Part shown: one piece after another, positions 11,307 to 20,582 of the stretch
Layout of the letters: each line of letters opens with the position of its first letter
Numbering within the stretch: position 1 is the first letter of the stretch
Source: Hygrocybe punicea
Taxonomy: Eukaryota > Basidiomycota > Agaricomycetes > Agaricales > Hygrophoraceae
Reading direction: 5' to 3'
Assembly (NCBI GenBank): GCA_963556145.1
Contig: OY744465.1
Coordinates: 7,254,001-7,318,000, forward strand
DNA length: 64,000 nt
Made by a program: the position numbers and the translations under genes
Notes under the pieces: model-generated
Seen by the model: only the letters and a program-made list of their open reading frames with translations
Databases searched by the model: none
What the model was told of the DNA's origin: nothing

Positions 11307-12560
11307 TAGTGTTGCCGAAGTTCAGTTCGGTCCGGTTCCGACCCTTTTTGGCGGAACCGCGAACTGAACTTCGGGTCCGGTTTGGCACATGGCCAAACCC
11401 GGACCCAGACGGCGTCGAACCGTCTCTTCGCGTTCGGTCTGGGTTCAGACGTGGTCTGAAACCCAGACCGAGGTGGGCTCACCCCATCCGTTCTCCTCAC
11501 GAATGGCAGGCACATATCAATAGATATGGCGCTGCACTTCGCGAGGTAGATGGGTGCGGGGGAGCCCTCCGGTGTCCCCAAGGGATGTGGAGGGATGGGG
11601 GGTCTTGTCCTGTGGTCCCTGCGTGGCATAGCCGGCGCTGCTGCTGCCAACCGTTGTCCTCATCGGGGTGGTGGTATGGTTGTGGTGGTGTTGCTGCCAC
11701 GGCTGCTGCTGCTGCTGCTGTCGCCATTGCTGCTGCCGCTGCTGCTGTTGTCGCCGTTGCCGCTGCCGCTGTTGCTGCTGCTGCTGCTGCTGGCCGTCGC
11801 CGTCGTCGTTGCCTTGCTGCCGCTGCTGGTGGTGGTGTTGCGGCTGTCCCGTGTCCGTTTGGCTTGGTGCAGCACTGCTGCTGTTGTCCTCTTCGGGTGG
11901 TGGTATGGTCGCGGTGGTGTTGCTGCCATGGCTGCTGCTGCCGGCGTTGCTGCTGTTGCCGGCGTTGCTGCTGCTGTTGCAGGCGCTTCTGCTGCTGCCG
12001 GCGCTGCTGATGGCCGTTGCTGTCATCGTTGATGCTGTTGCCGTTGCCACCGCTGGTGGTGGTGGTGGTGGTGGTGGTGGTGGTGTTGCGGCCGTCCCGC
12101 GTCCATTGGCATTGCATTGGCGTTGGGATCCGTGTTGTGCCAGGTGGTGTGCTCGCGATGTGGTCGTGGTCAAGTTGCCTGTGGCAGATAATATTAGTAA
12201 AGTTAAGAAATTTTATGAGACTTACTGTGTTCATGAACGCGACATTGTGTCGCGTTCATTGGCCTTGCGTTGTTGCAGTGTTGGTGAAGAAAACCTACGT
12301 GTAATGGTCACATGATACTGTTTACCACGAAAAAGTAAGTAAAGAAATACGAAAAACAAATGAAATAAATACCTTAAAAATATCCGCATTCGCGGTTTGG
12401 ATGCGGTTTGGAGCCGTTCAGGAAATCCGGCAGGCCTCGAAACCCGGAACTGAACCCGTGGTCCGGTTCAGCACTTGGCTGAACTTAGACTGAACCTAGG
12501 GTTCGGTTCGGGGTTTGAACCGGGTTCGGCTAGGTTCGGAACCGAACTACGGCAACACTA
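11307..12560 (-). mobile_element. Non-autonomous hAT element with trinucleotide-repeat core (copy 2, inverted)
   Basis: The ends TAGTGTTGCC and GGCAACACTA are flanked by the exact 8-bp duplication ACTCATCT (11299-11306 and 12561-12568). The right end, read in reverse complement, matches the left end of the element at 7638 for well over 100 bp (shared blocks AACCCCGAACCGAACCC, TTCAGTCTAAGTTCAGC), so the two are members of one family in opposite orientation. The core (11640-12090) is a GCT/CTG/GGT triplet expansion on the plus strand, matching the CAG-type core of copy 1 after inversion. No transposase is encoded. The long open frames across it are simple-sequence artefacts. Confidence 0.92.
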
Positions 12561-12568
12561 ACTCATCT

Positions 12569-13254
12569 GTTAGGTGAACTCACAGTAAGGCTACTTATGG
12601 AGGGGTGGGGCAGGAGTGGTGATAACAACAATTGTGGTTTCAGAGAGCACAGCCAAGAGCACGGATGTTCATGGTGGCGGGGATGCAGCTGTATTGAGTG
12701 CCAGACATCAGTGGGTATGAAATCGGACAATGCACGGCTACATGCACCTTGTCCAATGCTCTACAAGTCAAACCGAACACTTGTACGGGCTGTCCGGTAC
12801 CCATGGTAGATGCGGAAACAGATGTCTGCGGCAGTCTGCCTGTGTACATTCAGACAGCGATTAGCAGTGAATATCAGGAAGAAAGACCTACTGAAACCTT
12901 GGAGTGGGCTCAAAACCCAATCCCCAACCTGTCTTGTAACAGTTTGAAGCATACTGCATTGGAAAAAATTGAAAACTTGACAAGGTGGCCATGAAATTGC
13001 AAAATTGGAGCAGTAAAAATTTGTGGAGATTGCTGGTGATGAGCACCTGGGCATTGCATGTGGGGTTCCAACAAGCCTGGGATCCTGCCAGTACATGCAG
13101 CAGTTGAGGAGAAACAATTCGAAACAGTTTGATGCCCTCTGGTGCAAAAATCATGACAAAGTTAGCGGTGCACAAATAAATGCAAACTGCAGTAAACAAC
13201 CTGCGTGCACAACCGACGCAACACAAGATATGTGAACCGCTTGATGTATGAAGA
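12569..13254. other. Unassigned DNA inside the copia span
   Basis: No integrase or protease motifs appear here in any frame. Short open frames on both strands lack domains. I could not decide whether this is a further insertion or highly decayed copia pol. Confidence 0.35.
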
Positions 13255-15169
13255 CCAATGGATTCATCTGCAGCAAAACAAAAGGAACAAGTCAGCATGG
13301 AAACAACCATAGCATATGCGTTCTTGAGCGCATTGCAGCAGGATAGCAGTCTCACCGACAAGGACCCATAGGATTTAAGGGAAGCCAGGGAAGCTGTAGA
13401 TTGGGAGAACTGGAAGGTAGCAATGAAAGAAGAATTTGATCAGCTACAAGAAATGGGCGTTTGGAAACTCATAGACTTACCAGAGGGGTGGGAAGCCATC
13501 GGAAGCAAGTGGGTTTTCCACTGGAAATGCGATGAGATAGGCGCAATCACTAGGCACAAGGCCTGGTTAGTAGCCCAGGGGTTCTCACAGAAGCCCAGAG
13601 TGGATTTCAGTGAAACTGGAACATTCGCTCCTGTGATGCGGTTTGAGACGTTACGGATGTTGCTCGCATATTCCACAGTCAAGGATTGGGATATCCAGCA
13701 GATGGATATCAAAGGTGCATACATTAATGGATGGGTGAAGGAGGAGCTGTACATGAAGCAGCCGGCGGAATTTGAGGATGGAACCGGACGGGTTTGCCGC
13801 CTCATACACTCTATATATGGTCTCAGGCAAGCCAGAAACATATGGAACACGGATTTCGATAACACGATGAAGGAATTTCGTTATACGAGATTGCGGACCG
13901 ACTACTGCACATACTAATATCAGGAAGGTGAAAACTTTTCCATCATACTCATATGGGTCGACGACCTCACGGCTTACGCAAACAACCAAGCAATGAATCA
14001 GCAGGTAATCAACCAGTTGAAGGAAAAATACACGGTAATGGTCATCAGAAAACCAATGTTACTGCTTGGAATCCATATCAAACGAGACCGCCAATGACGG
14101 AAAGTCACCCTATCACAAAGCCGCTATATCCGGAAGATCCTCACGAAGTCCGGAATGAAGGATGCCAAGCCGGTATCAACCCCGATGGACCAGAACATGG
14201 TCCTACAAATAAACGAAACTGAAACCAATGAGAATGAGCGGAAATGCACCTTGATTGAGTACGTGACACAAGTCGGAGAGCTCTTGTATGCTGCACACAC
14301 AACAAGACCCGATATCATGTATGCAACTGTAACCATTGCGCAATTCACATGGAAGAGTCTGGAACACTGGACAGCACTTAAAAGGATATTCTGCTATCTA
14401 AAAGGAACAATGGATTACAAACTAACATACGGCAGAAAGGACTAGGGAAATGCAGGGGTAATCCCAGGATACATTTGTCTGTATCCGTACTCGTACTCCC
14501 CACAGATACGGATGCAATATCCACGGATTTTACCCACCGATTCGTGATCAAAATGAGCCGGAGATCACCTGAAACGGTCAAGAATTGACTGAGATAGAGT
14601 CCAATCAATGTTTAGTCTCTATCTCAGTCAATTCTTGACCGTTTTGGATGATCTCCGGCTCATTTTGAAGCCCACGGATACGAGAATCTGTATCCGTACT
14701 CGTACTCTTAAGAGTACGGATACCTGCGGAAAAGGATTTACCCTTATCCCTGCATTTCCCTAGAAAGGACCAATGGATTACAATGGAAACTGTTCATTAC
14801 GTCGATGCTGATTGGGGATCCAACCCGCACCGGAAATCCATTAGCGGATATGTGTTCACGATCGCAGGGGGAGCCATGGCTTGCAGCTTGAAGAAGCAAA
14901 GCACGATTGTGTTGTCAATGGCCAAAGCGGAATATGTCGCCACTACTCATGCTATGAAGCAGTTAATCTGGCATAGAAACTTATTGAAGGAATTGGACCT
15001 ACGGTCGGATGAAACATCGATTTTACGATTCGACAATCAGGCCACAATTGCTATATCGCACAACCCGGAATTCCATGCGTGGACGAAACACATAGATACC
15101 AATCTACATTTCCTACGAGATCACGTCGCGTCTGGTATCCTCAAAGTGACATATATTCCTTTGTCATGA
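13255..15169 (+). pseudogene. Copia reverse transcriptase and RNase H, with stops and a MITE insertion
   Basis: The reading starts in decayed pol sequence near 13255 and runs into a good Ty1/copia RT domain. Motifs are WKVAMKEEFDQL, the region around AWLVAQGFSQ, DIQQMDIKGAYINGW, and the catalytic box WVDDLTA (about 13957), with both aspartates kept. RNase H appears after the MITE with YVDADWGSNPHRKSISGY, MAKAEYVA and ISHNPEFHAWTKHIDT. In-frame stops follow TDYCTY (13915) and a later Arg-Gln stretch (about 14093), and a stop near 15169 truncates the C-terminus. The 14443-14762 MITE splits RT from RNase H exactly between two codons. In an intact element this enzyme copies genomic RNA to cDNA in virus-like particles. 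Confidence 0.88.
14443..14762. mobile_element. 320-bp palindromic hAT-type MITE
   Basis: The termini TAGGGAAATGCAGGG and CCCTGCATTTCCCTA are exact inverted repeats, flanked by the 8-bp target duplication GAAAGGAC (14435-14442 and 14763-14770). The interior is itself an inverted repeat: GTCAAGAATTGACTGAGATAGAG is mirrored by CTCTATCTCAGTCAATTCTTGAC, and GAGCCGGAGATCA by the reverse complement of its partner, so the whole unit can fold back on itself. It carries no coding capacity. Removing the MITE plus one target copy rejoins the copia RNase H frame, showing precise insertion into a once-continuous gene. Confidence 0.93.
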
Positions 15170-15289
15170 TCCAAAAAGGATTTGGATCAAAACATAGTAA
15201 TATGCTGTCACTAGTCACCATCCCTACAGCACACATCACATTACAAGGACCATTCATACTGGAATGCCCCCATCTGCATATGGAGTAGA

Positions 15290-15460
15290 AAGGAATACCC
15301 TTATCTGCATATAGGACACACAGGAAATCCTTATCTGCACATAGGACATACATGAAACCCTTATCTAAACAAGGGACATGCAAGGAAACCCTTATCTACA
15401 GAAGGGACATACAAGAAAACCCTTATCTATGCAGAGGAAATGAAGGAATACCCTTATCTT
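15290..15460. repeat. 30-33-bp tandem repeats, about five copies
   Basis: Units built on ACCCTTATCT followed by a purine-rich GGGACAYRC segment recur at about 15296, 15327, 15357, 15388 and 15419, and again in part at about 15450. Copies differ by several bases. They sit in the upstream part of the LTR-like sequence. Confidence 0.75.
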
Positions 15461-15770
15461 AACTGATAAGGCCCTCAAAACATCTTATCAGAGGCCAAAG
15501 AAGCACAAGAAGCACAGCCACATCCTTATCTCCAATCATAGAGATAACACATGCCACCCATCATTCCCTGATCAAGAAGCACATCACATTTCATATCAAT
15601 TGATCAAATACAGCCCAGCCCTGATCTTATCTTTTTCTTAACTGATAAGGATACACACATGGCATGGCATCAATTGATCAAGAAGCACAGCCTCAGGAAG
15701 ATGATTCTAGAAGCATAGCCTGGCACAGCCCTTGCCTTTGATTCACACACCCAAGATTGGACCAGCAACA

Positions 15771-16120
15771 TGACTCACTCCCATCAAATGTGACTCATTG
15801 GTCTATCCATGACAAATTATGACCCTTATGACATACTCATGACCCCCCATGACTCATTATGACCACCCATGACTAATTATGACTATTTCTGACTCATTAT
15901 GCCCCCTCCTTTGATTATAATACCTATGTGACTCATTAATTGACTCTGTATGAGTCACAAACCTATGCCTTCCTTTCTTATGACTCCTTATGAGTCATAA
16001 CCCCCCCATGCCTTTCATCATTATGACTCCTTATGAGTCATAAACCTATGCCTCTCCTCTATATGACTCCCTATGAGTCATATCCTATGCTCTCCATTTG
16101 ATATACCATTCTATGACTCA
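15771..16120. promoter_or_regulatory. Cluster of ten TGACTCA/TGAGTCA bZIP-type sites
   Basis: The heptamer TGACTCA or its complement TGAGTCA starts at 15771, 15791, 15850, 15890, 15929, 15951, 15991, 16034, 16074 and 16114. Three of them sit in palindromic units of the form ATGACTCCYTATGAGTCAT. The heptamer is the established binding site of Gcn4/CPC1-type and AP-1-type bZIP activators in fungi. The block ends 25 bp upstream of a TATA box, which fits an upstream activating sequence. The role is inferred, not shown. Confidence 0.6.
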
Positions 16121-16144
16121 GTATGACTCCTGCTGTAGAATAGG

Positions 16145-16152
16145 TATATATA
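16145..16152 (+). promoter_or_regulatory. TATA box downstream of the TGACTCA cluster
   Basis: TATATATA followed by GAGCCCAG and a pyrimidine-rich stretch with CAGTC motifs. Its place after the activator-like sites and before CT-rich leader sequence suggests the transcription start of the LTR-like element lies around 16180. Confidence 0.45.
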
Positions 16153-16970
16153 GAGCCCAGTTTCTGCTGGAGATGGCTCAGTCACCTAATCTGACAGGCC
16201 CAGTCACAGGACAGTCCCTCTCCCAGACTCTGATTCACCCCATCTGTATTTGTTTGTATTACCTACTTTGGTAGTAGCTAGTACCCAAATACCAATTGCA
16301 GTTCAGGTCATCATTCATTTGTTTAAGGATATCAATCTCAGATATATTGATACTCCCTTATTACTTGTTTGATACATATTCTTTGTGTTCTGTCACGTAG
16401 TACAGTCACATTCAATTTCTTTCAAGTTCTATTGATCATCACCAAAGATATCCCAGTACTTTATTCTGCACTAGTAGCCAATGTGCGTTTGAAGCTTCGG
16501 AATAAAGTCCGATATCTTGATCATCAATCCTACTTGCCTATTGTTCAGTTCATTCATTCTGTACATAGTATTTTGTCACACCTCCCTTTTGTTTTACATC
16601 TACTGTTACACTCGCCCATCGCCCATCGTCTATCGCCCATTGTCCATCATCTATTGCTCATCTCTATTGTACCTCTGCTCATTGTATACTTGCTACTTGT
16701 ATACTTGACTGTTGTACACTCATTCATCTTACACTGTTCATACTTGCTTGAGTTATTATCCACTTATACTCTTGCGCACCTCTTGTCACTCAAAGTCTTT
16801 ACCTTTAGTAGGGAAGACCTCACTGTTCACTCATCCTCTATAAGTCATACATCTGACTTATATTATTGTTAAGTATTTGTTGTATCCCTCAAAGCTAACC
16901 TTTGATAGGATTCACACCACAACCCAACCACCCAACAGGAATAACCCAGAGTTATTAAAGAGCTAAATCC

Positions 16971-17222
16971 TTGATCCCAAAGGACAACAAGGTAATTTCC
17001 CAATCAACGACGCACCCCGGAAACCCTTGGTGTGGATTTGTTCAAACACTTCCCATGCAAAACACCGCACAGCGCATCAACAAGTCCCCCGTACTCCACG
17101 ATGGCTGCCCCATCTGTGCCGACTCCCAATGCATGGCCAGCTGCACCAGCACCCGCCATGACAGCCGCCACCCCTGCCCCGGATGTGGCCATACCACCCA
17201 TGGCGCACAAGGCTGTCCTTGA
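16971..17222 (+). pseudogene. Gag C-terminal Cys/His-rich fragment
   Basis: The frame ends in a Cys-rich segment: pairs CPIC, then C at MASC, a C at HPC, then CG..HGAQGC. This resembles the zinc-binding end of gag proteins of DIRS-like and related elements in mushroom genomes. It overlaps the start of the RT frame by 190 bp in another phase, a normal arrangement for gag-to-pol overlap. The body of gag upstream is not visible. Confidence 0.5.
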
Positions 17223-19083
17223 GCGCAGAAGGCATCAAGCCCTCACTCCATATAAACCAGATGCTTGGGAAGCACTACTCCATTCAAATAACATCTGGCC
17301 TCGCTATGATCACCTCCCTCAAAGTATGCGATACAGTTTCAATCTTGAGATACCCACCATTTCACGCACCCAAGCCCCACCCAACAAAGACTCCATCATT
17401 GAACATAGTTCCAAATTCCAAAAAATTGTATCCAAAGAGCTGTCCAAAGGCCGATACCTGGGCCCCTTTTCTCAGTCAACTCTTGATATGCTCATTGGCC
17501 CCTTCCAGACCGCCCCCTTTGGCATCATACCCAAACCAGGCCAACCAAATCACTTCCACAACGTACAACACTATTTGTTCCCTCATAAGACCTCAGCAAA
17601 ATTCCCAAGCCCCTCTATCAACTCCCAGATTGACTCCGACCGCTTCTCCAGCACCTGGGGGACTTTCTCAATCGTCTCCTTACTCATCTCACGCCTTCCC
17701 CCCGGCTCTCAGGCAGCCACGAGAGATGTGGCAGAGGCATACCGGACGATCCCCCTGCACCCCTCCCAATGGCCAGGTGCCGTTGTCCGACTCGCTGCCA
17801 ACAAATTCTGCATCGACACTGCCACCTGCTTTGGGGTTGCACCATCAGCTGGAGTGTATGGCTCTGTCAGTGATGCAGGCACCAAGCTATTCCATTGCCA
17901 TGGGATGGCACCTCTCTCCAAATGGGTCAACGACCACATCTTCTTCTGGATCCTTCAAGAGCACCTCCAGGAATACAACATGCGCTGCAGAGACTGGCAT
18001 GCTAACATTGCCCCCCATGCCTGACATCACGATGGTGGGCACCTCTGGTTCAGCAGTAGAGTTTTCCCCAATGGCACCCTTGAAGAATTCGACGAAGACT
18101 GCTCTTCCTCCTGCCTCGACTTATCATCCTGCTCACCCCGCTCCTCTGAGGACCAATGCTTCACCTACAACTTCGACAACATTGATTGCCTATCTGACCA
18201 GCTTGGTATCCCCTGGGAGAAATCCAAGGACCTGCCCTTCACTTCAACGACGACATTCATCGGCCTGGATTGGAACCTGGAAACACTCACGGTCTCCCTT
18301 CCACCAAAGAAGAAGACCAAATACCTCATGTCAATCCATGAATGGGAGTGCTCACCTACTCACACCCTTGGCGATGTACAAAGAATTTATGGAAAGCTCC
18401 TTCACGCATCCCTGGTGGTCCCTCCAGGCCACGCCTACCTCACTGGCCTGGAGAACATGCTTGGCATCTACGGTGACCATCCTCTCATGCCACGCCACGC
18501 TGACCAAACGATCCATGGAGACCTGCAATGGTGACACGCCAAGCTGGCCCAACCGTTCCTTGGCCAGACAATCCCAAGCCCTGTCCACCTCACAGACCTC
18601 GACACCTTCTCAGATGCCAGTTCAGGCATTGGCATCGGAATCGTCGTTGCTGGCCGTTGGCATGCTTGGCGCCTCATTCCGGGATGGAAGACCCTTGATG
18701 GTAAATGCGACATCGGCTGGGCAGAGACCCTGGGATTCAAACTCCTCATTCGATCAGTTGCCCAGTCTGCGACAACTGGCCAGCATTTTGAATTATTTGG
18801 GGACAACATGGGAGTCATTGAAGGCTGGCCAAACGGCCACAGCAGGAATGCAGCCATCAACAACATCTTTAAATGCATCCACAACTTCATTGAGTCTTGT
18901 GATTCCATTGTCTCCATCCATGCAACCTACATCCCCAGCAAATCCAACCCAGCCGATGGCCCCTCCCAGGGCATATATCCTCCCTACCTCCTCTTACCCC
19001 CCATTGAAATACCCGCTGGTCTCAACCACTTCATCATTGATGTGACCCTACCATATTCAGACATTGAGCTCAAGCTGCTCTGA
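17032..19083 (+). pseudogene. DIRS-like reverse transcriptase and RNase H, with stops and an altered catalytic box
   Basis: The RT domain is clear: KGRYLGPFS, PFGIIPKPGQP, NSQIDSDRFSSTWGTF, RDVAEAYRTIPLHPSQWPG and the catalytic box near 17929. That box reads WVNDHIFF where the family has WVDD: the first Asp codon is AAC instead of GAC. TGA stops interrupt the frame at 18022 (possibly from CGA) and 18532 (after a Trp; probably from TGG). RNase H follows with the acidic residues in TFSDASSG, IGWAETLGF and FGDNMGVIEG. The protein ends near 19083. In a live element it would make cDNA from the element RNA; this copy is inactive. Confidence 0.87.
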
Positions 19084-19273
19084 GAGGGCTGATACCCCAA
19101 AGCAACTGCAAAGCTCATTGCAAATTCTCTCAGGAATCCTGGTCCCCCACACAAACAGCCCACCGACTTTGAGACTGATCTGCAAGCCCTCCGAGGCCAA
19201 TGGTCTGGTTAATCCACCCTTCAATCCACCCCCGGCCCCAATTCCTTCTAGGCCATGACCATATCGACTTGGG

Positions 19274-20392
19274 TTGGCCCCTCTTGCCTCACCGCTTCGT
19301 CCTCACTGCCTTGCCCGAGACCATCTCCAGCTATGGGTCCCAGCTCAGACACGTACAGCACATGATGCTAACAGACACACTCTCCACATCACTGACACTG
19401 ACCTAGACCGAATTCTAGAGGTCATCGGTGTATCCTGGGCTCAAGGCACTCGGGCTGGATACGGTGCAGGACTTCTTGCATTTCACCGGTTCTGTGATCT
19501 CCGCAGCATTCCTGAACCTCAACAATGTCCAGCCAGCCCTGTCCTAGTCCTCGCCTTCATTGCTAACTGTGCTGGAGCTTACTCCAGAAAGACTCTGGCC
19601 AATTATGTCTTCGCTGTCCGTGCATGGCACATTCTCCATGGCCAGCCATGGTACACCAATCAACCAGAGATAAAAGCAGCCCTCGATGGTGCCATTTCCC
19701 TCACTCCCCCCACATCCATTCGTGCCAAGAGGGAACCTGTCACCACCCAATTCCTAGCAATGGCCAAGGATGAACTGGACCTAATGCTCCCTTTCGATGC
19801 TGCCTTCTATGCTTGCCTCACGACTGCCTTTTATTCCGTATCTCGCCTTGGTGAACTTACTGTTCCCACTTTAAAGGCCTTCAATCCTGACCTACATGTC
19901 AAACGCTCTGACATGACTTGGCGGAAAGATCGCAATGATCTCCAAGTATCAGTCTTCCACATCCCAGTCACCAAGACTTCACGAGAAGGCGAGGATATAT
20001 ACTGGTCAACACAACCAGGCCCATCAGATCCAGAGGCCACCATCAATAACCACTTCAGCATCAACAACCCTTCCCCAGCTGATCCTTTATTTGCATGGCG
20101 CCACTCTCAAGGACTCCGGCCTCTCACGCGATTAGCTTTCATATCACGCCTGAAGGATATCAGCAAAGCACTCAAAATTCCTCCCTTCCAGGGACATGGG
20201 ATCTGCATTGGAGCCACACTTGAACTCCTACTATGAGGTGTTCCCTTCAAGGTGGTAAAAACAATTGGTCGCTGGACCTCTGGCGCATTCCTGACATACC
20301 TATGCCAACACACAGTAGTCATGGCCCCATATATGCAGGGAACACCAATCCTGGAACCCTTTCTGCACTACGCAATGCCACCTCCCTGCTAG
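19274..20392 (+). pseudogene. Tyrosine recombinase (YR) of the DIRS-like element, inactivated
   Basis: This protein would integrate element DNA by site-specific recombination through a covalent tyrosine intermediate. The N-terminal DNA-binding part has SWAQGTRAGYGAGLLAFH and NYVFAVRAWH. The catalytic domain has the first Arg in YSVSRLGELT, the H-x-x-R box near 20195, GRW, and a Tyr in APYMQ. The box reads HGIC, so the second catalytic Arg is Cys (TGC at 20204, one transition from CGC). A TGA at 20234 then stops translation before the active-site Tyr, one transition from CGA. The sequence after the stop stays in frame and ends at 20392. No start codon near the N-terminus was decided. Confidence 0.87.
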
Positions 20393-20410
20393 AACTGTAA
20401 GTAACTCACC

Positions 20411-20536
20411 CATCTCCTAATCATTGGGAGTCCACTTCACTTACAGCTGATTTTATAAACATGCAGAAACTGAGAAAAAATTCAACTGTGGCGCAACGCC
20501 TGCCGAGTGTCGGCCCCACCTCTGAGCTTGAATTAA
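20411..20536 (+). repeat. Left terminal inverted repeat
   Basis: About 125 bp matching the reverse complement of 23284-23412 with scattered substitutions and a few gaps. The inner 90 bp are nearly identical and the outer 30 bp diverge. It ends 47 bp before the first ATG of the plus-strand gene, so it probably holds that gene's promoter. Confidence 0.9.
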
Positions 20537-20582
20537 TTTAAACTACTACACTGCTACACCATATACACCATATCATACTGCT

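Larger units (their letters stand above)
7455..15216 (+). mobile_element. Degenerate Ty1/copia LTR retrotransposon with nested insertions
   Basis: The element reads left to right: 5' LTR (7455-8809), gag (8893-9772), then reverse transcriptase and RNase H (13255-15169). The order gag-then-RT-RNH, the zinc knuckle, and the copia-style RT motifs assign it to Ty1/copia. Protease and integrase are absent. Their expected place is filled by 3.5 kb of other DNA, including a hAT element and a pseudogene of another family. I found no 3' LTR; homology stops near 15216, where an unrelated LTR-like sequence starts. Gag has a frameshift, RT has in-frame stops, and RNase H is split by a MITE, so the element cannot move by itself. 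Confidence 0.85.
15222..16938 (+). repeat. LTR-like promoter sequence (long LTR or solo LTR of another retroelement)
   Basis: This stretch starts TGTCAC just where copia homology ends and includes tandem repeats, a block of palindromic TGAGTCA sites, a TATA box (16145), CT-rich leader sequence and an AATAAA (about 16500). It finishes near CCACCCAACA (16938), before a leader-like segment that runs into the gag/RT of the next element. The organisation resembles U3-R-U5 of a long LTR. I found no second copy in the window and no target duplication, so its ends are estimates and it may be a 5' region of the downstream RT-tyrosine recombinase element. Confidence 0.45.
16971..20392 (+). mobile_element. 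DIRS-like retrotransposon (RT, RNase H, tyrosine recombinase), inactivated
   Basis: Three coding segments of a tyrosine-recombinase retroelement lie in order: a Cys/His-rich gag end (16971-17222), reverse transcriptase with RNase H (17032-19083) and a tyrosine recombinase (19274-20392). A YR downstream of RT/RNH without an integrase is the defining arrangement of DIRS-like elements, which use circular cDNA and site-specific recombination. Characteristic split or inverted terminal repeats were not found, and the N-terminal gag is missing or unrecognisable. The right end is abutted within 20 bp by the inverted repeat of the next transposon. Several catalytic residues are changed by C-to-T or G-to-A transitions. 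Confidence 0.82.

Noticed and set aside
11497..12315. Long frames of 160-265 codons on both strands of the second hAT core
   Set aside because: The same simple-sequence artefact; composition is almost only Ala/Val/Leu/Cys or Gln/Thr/His from triplet repeats.
15290..15460. CRISPR-like array of CCCTTATCT units
   Set aside because: The units are contiguous tandem repeats without distinct spacers, inside an LTR-like sequence.
20400..20425. Exact outer ends and TA target duplication of the long-TIR transposon
   Set aside because: The outermost 20-30 bp of the two repeats align poorly, and several TA positions are possible, so I give only the similarity limits.
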